The notes under the pieces: generated by a model | Database searches by the model: none | Told to the model about the DNA's origin: nothing | What the model saw: only the letters and a program-made list of their open reading frames with translations | Shown: one piece after another, positions 6,341 through 12,803 of the stretch | How positions within the stretch are numbered: the first letter of the stretch is position 1 | Layout of the letters: each line of letters opens with the position of its first letter | From: an uncultured Mycolicibacterium sp. | GTDB taxonomy: Bacteria; Actinomycetota; Actinomycetes; Mycobacteriales; Mycobacteriaceae | Reading direction: 5' to 3' | Length of the DNA: 16,846 bases | NCBI RefSeq assembly: GCF_937941905.1 | Contig: NZ_CALDGS010000143.1 | Span: forward strand, 1-16,846 | Translations under genes and position numbers: made by a program

Positions 6341-6967
6341 GTGCGCGGTCCCGCGATCTGGACGGGGCGGCCCGGCCCGGGCCGCCCAGCCGGCGCGGAC
6401 AGCGTCGACACCCGCCGGCGGGTGGTGGAGGCGGCCTGCCACTGCTTCGCCCGGTACGGCTACGGCCCGGCCACCAACACCGTCATCGCCGAGCGGGCCG
6501 GGGTGACCGCCGGCTCGGTCTACTACCACTTCGGGTCCAAACACAATCTGTTCGCGGCGGTATGCGCGCACGTCTACGGCCGGATCGCCGACCGGCTGCG
6601 GCGCGCCGTGGACGGGGCGCACTCGGTGCCGGACCTGCTGCGTGCCGCGCTGGTCGAGTCCGACCGGATCCACCGGGAGACCCCGGAGCTGACCGGGTTC
6701 GTCGCCTCCGCGCCCGTCGACGCCCGCCGCTACCCCGAGCTCGCGGCGGCGTTCGCCGAGCAGTCCGGGCGCCTCGCCGCCGCCCTCGCCGAGGCGGTCG
6801 CCGCCGGTCAGGCCGCCGGGCGCATTCCCGCCGACGCCGACCCGGGCGCGCTGGCCGGCCTGATCGGCGCGGTCGTCGACGGCTTCGCCCACGTCGCCAC
6901 CACGTCGGATCCCGTCCTGGTGGAACGGCTCACCGAGCTGATCGAGCGGTTCGTGCTGCCCGGGTGA
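6341..6967 (+). CDS. TetR/AcrR-family transcriptional repressor
   Basis: 208 residues from the GTG at 6341. The N-terminal DNA-binding domain is classic: TRRRVVEAACHCFARYGYG, then TVIAERAGVTAGSVYYHFGSK, the helix-turn-helix with the Y-Y-H-F-x-S-K signature, at about residues 45-66. The C-terminal ligand and dimer domain is Ala-rich and helical and ends PVLVERLTELIERFVLPG. An upstream in-frame TTG at 6278 would add 21 residues, but it lies inside the operator and precedes no conserved sequence, so the GTG is preferred. It is divergent from the LLM oxidoreductase, with a palindrome between them, and so probably represses that gene and possibly itself. The inducer is unknown. Its stop TGA is directly followed by the stop of the convergent hydrolase gene. 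Confidence 0.92.
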   Translation: MRGPAIWTGRPGPGRPAGADSVDTRRRVVEAACHCFARYGYGPATNTVIAERAGVTAGSVYYHFGSKHNLFAAVCAHVYGRIADRLRRAVDGAHSVPDLLRAALVESDRIHRETPELTGFVASAPVDARRYPELAAAFAEQSGRLAAALAEAVAAGQAAGRIPADADPGALAGLIGAVVDGFAHVATTSDPVLVERLTELIERFVLPG

Positions 6968-7813
6968 TCAGGACTTGAGCAGGGCGGCGAGCTTGTCCTC
7001 GGGCGGCACCGGCGCGACCGCCCGCGGGTCGAGCGCCGCGGCGTAGGGCAGGGCGGCGTCCGGGTCGGCGAACGCCCGGTAGGTCTTGTCGCCGGTGAGC
7101 GCGTGGAGCAGGTATCCGGTCAGCAGCGCGCGCACGATCCGCTGGGTGCGCCGGTCGCTGCCGGGCAGCCCCACCGCGCGGGTCCACCGCCGGCCCTCGA
7201 CCAGCCCGCCCGGTGTGGCCTTGGGCACCGCCCGCAGCGTGGCCGTCGACCAGGCGCGGGCCAGTTCGACGGCGTTGGAGCGCAGCGTCGTCGGATCCTG
7301 TGCCGCGGCGAGCACCAGGCCGGGCGCCTTCAGTCCGGCGGCCGGTTCGGTGGCGTCCGGACGGGTCACGGTGGGGAACAGTGCGGCGACCGCGCGCGGC
7401 TTCACCGGCAGCCCGGCCGCACAGAACACCGCCGCCGAGCCGCCGAACCCGTGCCCGACCACCCCGAGCTTGGACGGATGCACGCTGATGCGGCCCTCGC
7501 CCAGCCGCACCCCGGTGATGATGTCGAGTGTGCTGCCGAGGTCGACAGCAAAGTTGAGCACCGACGGCAGCGGGCCCGCCTCGGTGGCCGGCGCGGCCGC
7601 CACGATGCCCCACGACGCCAGGTGCTCCAGCGTGCCCGCGTAGTGCTGCGCACCGGTCAGCCAGTCGTGCCCGAACGCCACCCCCGGCAGGTTGAACCCG
7701 GACTCGGGGGTGTAGACCACACCGGGCAGGCCGGCGAAGGCCAGATCGCCCCGCAGCACGCGGTGCGGGCCGCGTCGCTTCAGGGCTGCGAAGAGCTTCT
7801 TCGTGCGCGCCAC
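6968..7813 (-). CDS. Alpha/beta-hydrolase-fold protein with atypical nucleophile elbow
   Basis: 281 residues from a GTG at 7813, matching the length I recall for the equivalent M. tuberculosis gene Rv3438. The sequence has strand and turn elements of dienelactone/PET-hydrolase-like proteins: LPGVVYTPESG, then VAFGHDWLTG, LASWGIVAAAP, the elbow KLGVVGHGFGGSAAV (residues 116-129) and GLVLAAAQDPTTL (165-177). The usual G-x-S-x-G nucleophile is G120-H-G122-F-G124, so the catalytic Ser is replaced by Gly, with a Ser only at 126. No obvious catalytic His follows near the end. It may be non-catalytic or use other residues. No signal peptide is seen. It is divergent from glmS with an 80-bp shared promoter region and convergent with tetR with no gap. 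A -10 box six bases upstream of 7813 supports the start. Confidence 0.85.
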   Translation of the reverse strand: MARTKKLFAALKRRGPHRVLRGDLAFAGLPGVVYTPESGFNLPGVAFGHDWLTGAQHYAGTLEHLASWGIVAAAPATEAGPLPSVLNFAVDLGSTLDIITGVRLGEGRISVHPSKLGVVGHGFGGSAAVFCAAGLPVKPRAVAALFPTVTRPDATEPAAGLKAPGLVLAAAQDPTTLRSNAVELARAWSTATLRAVPKATPGGLVEGRRWTRAVGLPGSDRRTQRIVRALLTGYLLHALTGDKTYRAFADPDAALPYAAALDPRAVAPVPPEDKLAALLKS

Positions 7814-7819
7814 GCGATG

Positions 7820-7825
7820 ACGGTA
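7820..7825 (-). promoter_or_regulatory. Candidate leaderless -10 box for the hydrolase-fold gene
   Basis: On the minus strand TACCGT (7825-7820) fits TAnnnT. Exactly six bases follow before the GTG at 7813. No Shine-Dalgarno precedes this GTG, and no strong -35 is visible. Confidence 0.4.
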
Positions 7826-7878
7826 ACCCACCCTCGCTACCCGTGACGTGCGGTCCCGGGTATCCCCGGACGTTCCAC

Positions 7879-7884
7879 TATCCT
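7879..7884 (+). promoter_or_regulatory. Candidate -10 box for glmS
   Basis: TATCCT fits TAnnnT and lies 8 bases before the glmS ATG at 7893, predicting a leader of about 0-2 nt. No Shine-Dalgarno is seen before the ATG and no clear -35 was found. There is no sign of a glmS ribozyme, since the distance to the start is far too short. Confidence 0.4.
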
Positions 7885-7892
7885 GGGTGCCT

Positions 7893-9761
7893 ATGTGCGG
7901 CATCGTCGGCTACGTCGGGACACGGAACGCCCGTGACATCGTGGTCGACGCGCTGCGCCGGATGGAGTACCGGGGCTACGACTCCGCCGGGGTGGCCCTG
8001 CTCGACGGCCACGGCCGGATGACCGTCTGCCGGCGCGCCGGACGGTTGGCCAACCTCGAGTCCGCACTGGCCGAACTCGACGGCGCGGCCCTGGCCGGCG
8101 CCACCGGCATCGGGCACACCCGGTGGGCCACCCACGGCCGGCCCACCGACCGCAACGCCCACCCGCACCGCGACCCCACCGGCAAAATCGCGGTCGTTCA
8201 CAACGGGATCATCGAGAACTACGCCGCGCTGCGCGACGAACTCGAGCGCGCCGGTGTGGAATTCGCCTCCGACACCGACACCGAGGTGGCGGTGCACCTG
8301 GTCGCCCGCGAGTACCGCGACGGGACGCACGCCGGCGACTTCGTCGGCTCGGTGCTGGCCGTGCTGCGCCGGCTGGAGGGGCACTTCACACTGGTGTTCG
8401 CCAACGCCGACGAGCCGGACAAGATCGTCGCCGCCCGCCGGTCCACCCCGCTGGTGGTCGGCGTGGGCGACGGCGAGATGTTCGTCGGCTCCGACGTCGC
8501 GGCGTTCATCGAGCACACCCGCGACGCCGTCGAACTGGCCCAGGACCAGGCGGTGGTGATCACCGCCGACGGCTACCGCATCACCGACTTCCACGGCAAC
8601 GACGGCTCGGCGCAGGCCCGGCAGTTCCGCATCGACTGGGACCTGTCGGCCGCGGAGAAGGGCGGCTACGAGTACTTCATGCTCAAGGAGATCGCCGAGC
8701 AGCCCGCCGCGGTCTCCGACACCCTGCTCGGCCATTTCGTCGACGGCCGCATCGTGCTCGACGAACAGCGCCTGTCCGACCAGGAGTTGCGCGAGATCGA
8801 CAAGGTCTTCATCGTCGCCTGCGGCACCGCCTACCACTCGGGGCTCCTGGCCAAGTACGCCATCGAGCACTGGACCCGCATCCCGGTCGAGGTCGAGCTG
8901 GCCAGCGAGTTCCGCTACCGCGACCCGGTGCTGGACCGCTCCACCCTGGTGATCGCCATCTCCCAGTCCGGCGAGACCGCCGACACCCTGGAGGCGGTGC
9001 GGCACGCCAAGACGCAGAAGGCCAAGGTCCTGGCCATCTGCAACACCAACGGCAGCCAGATCCCGCGGGAGTCCGACGCGGTGCTCTACACCCGCGCCGG
9101 GCCGGAGATCGGGGTGGCCGCCACCAAGACGTTCCTGGCCCAGATCGCGGCCAACTACCTCGTCGGGCTCGCGCTGGCCCAGGCCCGCGGCACCAAGTAC
9201 CCCGACGAGGTCGAGCGCGAGTACCGCGACCTGGCCGCCATGCCCGATCTGGTGCAGCGGGTGCTGCAGACCACCGAGCCGGTCGCCGACCTGGCCCGGC
9301 GGTTCGCCTCGTCCTCGACGGTGCTGTTCCTGGGCCGCCACGTCGGCTACCCGGTGGCGCTGGAGGGCGCGCTCAAGCTCAAGGAGCTGGCCTACATGCA
9401 CGCCGAGGGCTTCGCCGCCGGCGAGCTCAAGCACGGCCCGATCGCGCTGATCGAGGAGGGCCTGCCGGTGATCGTGGTGATGCCGTCGCCGAAGAACGCC
9501 GGGGTGCTGCACGCCAAGCTGCTGAGCAACATCCGCGAGATCCAGGCCCGTGGCGCGATCACCATCGTCATCGCCGAGGAGGGCGACGAGGCGGTGCGCC
9601 CGTACGCCGACCACCTCATCGAGATCCCCGCGGTGTCGACGCTGCTGCAGCCGCTGCTGTCGACGGTGCCGCTGCAGGTGTTCGCCGCCGGGGTGGCCCA
9701 GGCCCGCGGCTACGACGTGGACAAGCCGCGCAACCTGGCCAAGTCCGTCACCGTCGAGTGA
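7893..9761 (+). CDS. glmS: Glutamine-fructose-6-phosphate aminotransferase (isomerizing) GlmS
   Basis: 622 residues, the usual length. It makes glucosamine-6-phosphate from fructose-6-phosphate and glutamine, the entry step to UDP-GlcNAc. The N-terminal glutaminase domain begins MCGIVGYVG; Cys2 becomes the catalytic N-terminal nucleophile, which fixes the start at 7893 and rules out the in-frame start 45 bp upstream. GHTRWATHGRP (74-84) and HNGIIENY (103-110) bind glutamine. Two SIS sugar-isomerase domains follow, with VACGTAYHSG, ISQSGETADT and GPEIGVAATKTF in the first and ELKHGPIAL in the second. The C-terminus DKPRNLAKSVTVE is the conserved tail that shields the active site. It supplies the substrate of GlmM. 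The 133 bp after it hold a structured region before nnr. Confidence 0.98.
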   Translation: MCGIVGYVGTRNARDIVVDALRRMEYRGYDSAGVALLDGHGRMTVCRRAGRLANLESALAELDGAALAGATGIGHTRWATHGRPTDRNAHPHRDPTGKIAVVHNGIIENYAALRDELERAGVEFASDTDTEVAVHLVAREYRDGTHAGDFVGSVLAVLRRLEGHFTLVFANADEPDKIVAARRSTPLVVGVGDGEMFVGSDVAAFIEHTRDAVELAQDQAVVITADGYRITDFHGNDGSAQARQFRIDWDLSAAEKGGYEYFMLKEIAEQPAAVSDTLLGHFVDGRIVLDEQRLSDQELREIDKVFIVACGTAYHSGLLAKYAIEHWTRIPVEVELASEFRYRDPVLDRSTLVIAISQSGETADTLEAVRHAKTQKAKVLAICNTNGSQIPRESDAVLYTRAGPEIGVAATKTFLAQIAANYLVGLALAQARGTKYPDEVEREYRDLAAMPDLVQRVLQTTEPVADLARRFASSSTVLFLGRHVGYPVALEGALKLKELAYMHAEGFAAGELKHGPIALIEEGLPVIVVMPSPKNAGVLHAKLLSNIREIQARGAITIVIAEEGDEAVRPYADHLIEIPAVSTLLQPLLSTVPLQVFAAGVAQARGYDVDKPRNLAKSVTVE

Positions 9762-9783
9762 CCCCGGTGCTCCCGCGGGCAGA

Positions 9784-9856
9784 CGCCGACACCCCTGTCG
9801 CCGCCCGGTGCGGGGGAGTGCGCGTCCGCTCGCGGACGGCGGCGCCCGTGTCGGCG
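9784..9856 (+). terminator. Structured spacer between glmS and nnr, possible terminator or attenuator
   Basis: CGCCGACAC (9784-9792) pairs perfectly with GTGTCGGCG (9848-9856). Inside is a small hairpin, CGTCCG-CTCG-CGGACG (9823-9838). Together they can form a branched RNA fold just after the glmS stop at 9761. There is no U-tract, which is common for actinobacterial terminators. It could instead be a chance fold in GC-rich DNA. Confidence 0.3.
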
Positions 9857-9880
9857 CCACAGCGACGCCCCGAGCCGTGC

Positions 9881-9886
9881 CATCCT
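9881..9886 (+). promoter_or_regulatory. Weak candidate -10 box for nnr
   Basis: CATCCT lies 8 bases before the nnr ATG at 9895, the same spacing and nearly the same sequence as the box before glmS (TATCCT). It lacks the conserved first T. No Shine-Dalgarno is visible before this ATG. Confidence 0.2.
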
Positions 9887-9894
9887 GACACCTC

Positions 9895-11325
9895 ATGCGG
9901 CACTACTACACCGCCGAGGCCATCCGAGCGGCCGAGGCACCCCTGTTGGCGAGCCTGCCCGACGGCGCCCTGATGCGCCGCGCCGCCTACGGCCTCGCCG
10001 TCGCCGTCGCCGACGAGTTGACCACCCGCACCGGCGGGGTGGCCGGCCGGCGCATCTGCGCGGTGGTCGGCAGCGGCGACAACGGCGGCGACGCGCTGTG
10101 GGCGGCCACCTTCCTGCTGCGCCGCGGCGCCAAGGGCACGGCCGTCCTGCTCAACCCGGAGAAGGCCCACCGGAAGGGCCTCGCGGCGTTCCGCCGCGCC
10201 GGCGGACGCGTCGTCGAAACCGTGCCCGAGGCAACCGATCTCGTCATCGACGGGGTGGTCGGCATCTCCGGCGCCGGCCCGCTGCGGCCCGGCGCGGCCG
10301 AGCTGTTCGCCGCCGTCGACGAGGCCGGCATCCCGGTGGTGGCGGTCGACATCCCCAGCGGCATCGACGTGCACACCGGCGCCGCCCCCGGCCCGCACGT
10401 GCACGCGGTGCGCACCGTCACCTTCGGCGGGCTCAAACCGGTACACGCGCTGGCCGACTGCGGCCGGGTCGACCTCGTCGACATCGGGCTGGACCTGCCG
10501 CCCACCGACCTGCACGGCTTCGAGGCCGCCGATGTCGTCGCCCGCTGGCCGGTGCCCGGGCCGCGCGACGACAAGTACACCCAGGGCGTCACCGGCGTGA
10601 TCGCCGGCTCGGCCACCTACCCGGGTGCGGCCGTGCTGTGCACCGGGGCGGCGGTGGCCGCCACCTCCGGCATGGTCCGCTACGCCGGCACCGCCACCGC
10701 CCAGGTGCTCGCCGCCTGGCCCGAGGTGATCGCCGCCACCAGCGCGGAGGCCTCCGGGCGGGTGCAGGCCTGGGCGGTCGGGCCCGGGATGGGCACCAAC
10801 GCCGCGGCCGCCGACGAGCTGCGCTTCGCGCTGGACACCGACCTGCCGGTGATCGTCGACGCCGACGGGCTGACCCTGCTGGCCGCCGACCCGAACCTGG
10901 TCGTCGACCGCGACGCCCCGACCGTGCTCACCCCGCACGCCGGCGAGTTCGCCCGGCTGGCCGCCGGTGTGGGCCTGGAGGTCCCCGACGACCGGGTGGC
11001 CGCCGCCCGCGAACTGGCCGACCGCTACCAGGCCGTGGTGCTGCTCAAGGGCAACGTCACCGTGATCGCCGACCCGGCCGGCCCGGTCTACCTCAACCCG
11101 GCCGGCGGCTCCTGGGCCGCCACCGCCGGCTCCGGCGACGTACTCTCCGGCATCATCGGCGCGCTGCTGGCGGCCGGGCTCCCGCCCGCCGAGGCCGCCG
11201 CGATGGCGGCGTTCGTGCACGCTCGGGCGGCCAACCTGTCGGCCGCCGAACCCGGCCCCCGCGCCACCCCCACCTCGGCCTCGCACATCCTGGCCCACAT
11301 CCGGCCCGCGCTGGCCCAGCTCTAG
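9895..11325 (+). CDS. nnr: Bifunctional NAD(P)HX epimerase / ADP-dependent NAD(P)HX dehydratase
   Basis: 476 residues with two fused enzymes that repair hydrated NADH/NADPH. The N-terminal YjeF_N epimerase (about 1-215) has MRHYYTAEAIRAAE, VVGSGDNGGDAL (57-68), VIDGVVGISG (117-126) and VDIPSGID (151-158). The C-terminal ribokinase-like dehydratase (about 225-476) has KYTQGVTGVIAGSATYPGAA (227-246), GPGMGTN (296-302), DADGL (322-326), LTPHAGEFARL (345-355), LLKG (383-386) and the nucleotide-binding TAGSGDVLSGIIG (410-422). Length and fusion order match the family (Rv3433c in M. tuberculosis). It starts 133 bp after glmS. Gene names vary (nnr, nnrD/nnrE). It is cytoplasmic, with all recognised motifs intact. 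Confidence 0.96.
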   Translation: MRHYYTAEAIRAAEAPLLASLPDGALMRRAAYGLAVAVADELTTRTGGVAGRRICAVVGSGDNGGDALWAATFLLRRGAKGTAVLLNPEKAHRKGLAAFRRAGGRVVETVPEATDLVIDGVVGISGAGPLRPGAAELFAAVDEAGIPVVAVDIPSGIDVHTGAAPGPHVHAVRTVTFGGLKPVHALADCGRVDLVDIGLDLPPTDLHGFEAADVVARWPVPGPRDDKYTQGVTGVIAGSATYPGAAVLCTGAAVAATSGMVRYAGTATAQVLAAWPEVIAATSAEASGRVQAWAVGPGMGTNAAAADELRFALDTDLPVIVDADGLTLLAADPNLVVDRDAPTVLTPHAGEFARLAAGVGLEVPDDRVAAARELADRYQAVVLLKGNVTVIADPAGPVYLNPAGGSWAATAGSGDVLSGIIGALLAAGLPPAEAAAMAAFVHARAANLSAAEPGPRATPTSASHILAHIRPALAQL

Positions 11326-11353
11326 TCCGGCCGCAACCCGCGCACCGCATCCC

Positions 11354-11360
11354 GAAAGGA
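11354..11360 (+). promoter_or_regulatory. Shine-Dalgarno of gadB
   Basis: GAAAGGA sits five bases before the ATG at 11366. It is one of the clearest ribosome binding sites in the window and contrasts with the apparently leaderless starts of several neighbours. It fixes the gadB start. Confidence 0.7.
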
Positions 11361-11365
11361 CCGCT

Positions 11366-12760
11366 ATGCCCCACCGTCGCCACCGTCACGGCTCGTTCGT
11401 CGCCCCCGCCTACACCGGCCGGCTGGCCACCACGCCGGTGCCGTCGCTGCGGCTGCCCGACGACCCGATGGACCCCGCCGCGGCCTACCGCTTCATCCAC
11501 GACGAGCTCATGCTCGACGGCAGCTCCCGGCTCAACCTCGCGACGTTCGTCACCACCTGGATGGACCCCGAGGCCGAGAAGCTGATGGCCGAGACGTTCG
11601 ACAAGAACATGATCGACAAGGACGAGTACCCGGCCACCGCCGCCATCGAGCAGCGCTGTGTGTGCATGGTCGCCGACCTGTTCCACGCCGAGGACCTGCG
11701 CGACGACGACCCGGCCTCGGCCACCGGGGTGTCGACGATCGGCTCCAGCGAGGCGGTCATGCTGGCCGGGCTGGCGCTGAAGTGGCGGTGGCGCCAGCGG
11801 CTGCAGGCCCGGGGCGTGGACTGGAAGACCCGCACCCCCAACCTCGTCCTGGGCTCCAACGTGCAGGTGGTGTGGGAGAAGTTCTGCCGCTACTTCGACG
11901 TCGAGCCGCGCTATCTGCCGGTGGAGCCGGGCCGCTACGTCATCACCCCGCAGCAGGTGCTCGACGCCGTCGACGAGGACACCATCGGCGTGGTGGCGAT
12001 CCTGGGCACCACCTTCACCGGGGAGCTCGAACCGGTCGCCGAGATCTGCGCGGCCCTCGACGGGCTCGCCCGCGGCGGCGGGGTGGACGTGCCGGTGCAC
12101 GTCGACGCCGCCAGCGGCGGGTTCGTGGTGCCGTTCCTGCACCCCGAGTTGGAGTGGGACTTCCGCCAGCCGCGGGTGGTGTCGATCAACGTCTCCGGCC
12201 ACAAGTACGGGCTGACCTATCCGGGCATCGGGTTCGTGGTGTGGCGCAGCGCCGAACACCTGCCCGAGGAACTGGTGTTCCGGGTCAATTACCTGGGCGG
12301 CGACATGCCCACCTTCACGCTGAACTTCTCCCGCCCCGGCAACCAGGTGGTCGGGCAGTACTACAACTTCCTGCGGCTGGGCCGGGCCGGTTACGCGCGG
12401 GTGATGCGCGACCTGTCCGGCACCGCCCGCTGGCTGGCCGACAAGCTCGCCGAGACCGGGCGGTTCGAGGTGATCGCCGACGGCAGCGGCATCCCGGTGG
12501 TCGCGTTCCGGCTGGCCGGCGACCCGGGCTTCACCGAGTTCGACCTGTCCCACGCGCTGCGCACGCACGGCTGGCAGGTGCCGGCCTACACGATGCCGGA
12601 CAACGCCACCGACGTCTCGGTGCTGCGGGTGGTGGTGCGCGAGGGGTTCTCCGCGGACCTGGCCCGGGCGCTGTTCGACGACATCCGCACCGAGATGGGC
12701 CGGCTGGAGCGGCTCCGGCCGAACGGGCAGTTCGACGACCTGCAGCATTTCGCGCACTGA
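11366..12760 (+). CDS. gadB: Glutamate decarboxylase GadB
   Basis: 464-residue PLP enzyme that converts L-glutamate to GABA and CO2, consuming a proton. Key elements: STIGSSEAVMLAGLALKWRW (123-142) for cofactor and phosphate binding, LGTTFTGELEP (213-223), HVDAASGGFVVPF (245-257) with Asp247, and SINVSGHKYGLTYPGIGF (273-290), where Lys280 forms the Schiff base. The N-terminus is His/Arg-rich (MPHRRHRHGSF) and the C-terminus ends QHFAH. Length fits bacterial GAD. It begins 40 bp after the nnr stop with a good Shine-Dalgarno and is probably co-transcribed with nnr. Alr follows 43 bp later, after an inverted repeat. Roles in acid resistance or GABA shunt metabolism are known for the family; which applies here is not shown. 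Confidence 0.96.
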   Translation: MPHRRHRHGSFVAPAYTGRLATTPVPSLRLPDDPMDPAAAYRFIHDELMLDGSSRLNLATFVTTWMDPEAEKLMAETFDKNMIDKDEYPATAAIEQRCVCMVADLFHAEDLRDDDPASATGVSTIGSSEAVMLAGLALKWRWRQRLQARGVDWKTRTPNLVLGSNVQVVWEKFCRYFDVEPRYLPVEPGRYVITPQQVLDAVDEDTIGVVAILGTTFTGELEPVAEICAALDGLARGGGVDVPVHVDAASGGFVVPFLHPELEWDFRQPRVVSINVSGHKYGLTYPGIGFVVWRSAEHLPEELVFRVNYLGGDMPTFTLNFSRPGNQVVGQYYNFLRLGRAGYARVMRDLSGTARWLADKLAETGRFEVIADGSGIPVVAFRLAGDPGFTEFDLSHALRTHGWQVPAYTMPDNATDVSVLRVVVREGFSADLARALFDDIRTEMGRLERLRPNGQFDDLQHFAH

Positions 12761-12777
12761 GGCGCGCGGAGCGGTCG

Positions 12778-12801
12778 GCGCCGATCTGGGAGAATCGGCG
12801 C
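12778..12801. repeat. 8-bp inverted repeat spanning the alr promoter region
   Basis: GCGCCGAT (12778-12785) and ATCGGCGC (12794-12801) are perfect inverted arms separated by 8 bases, ending 2 bp before the alr GTG. The right arm overlaps the candidate -10 GAGAAT. It could be an operator for alr, a hairpin ending gadB transcripts (no U-tract), or chance. Confidence 0.5.
12790..12795 (+). promoter_or_regulatory. Candidate extended -10 box for alr
   Basis: GAGAAT, preceded by TGG as an extended -10 element, lies 8 bases before the GTG at 12804 and would give a leader of about 0-2 nt. The first position is not T, so it is weaker than the other boxes. It lies inside the inverted repeat. Confidence 0.3.
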
Positions 12802-12803
12802 AG

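Noticed and set aside
4894..6411. A 505-codon minus-strand open frame overlapping the LLM gene
   Set aside because: Frame-shifted shadow of the LLM oxidoreductase; its start would lie beyond the operator and inside tetR.
7848..7892. In-frame earlier start for GlmS
   Set aside because: The catalytic Cys must directly follow the initiator Met, so only 7893 gives a working enzyme.
7814..7892. glmS ribozyme or riboswitch
   Set aside because: The predicted leader is 0-2 nt and the gap is shared with a divergent gene; no ribozyme core is visible.
7878..9896. A 672-codon minus-strand open frame opposite glmS
   Set aside because: Antisense shadow of a certain GlmS; composition is low-complexity Gly/Val/His/Arg/Gln and there is no motif.
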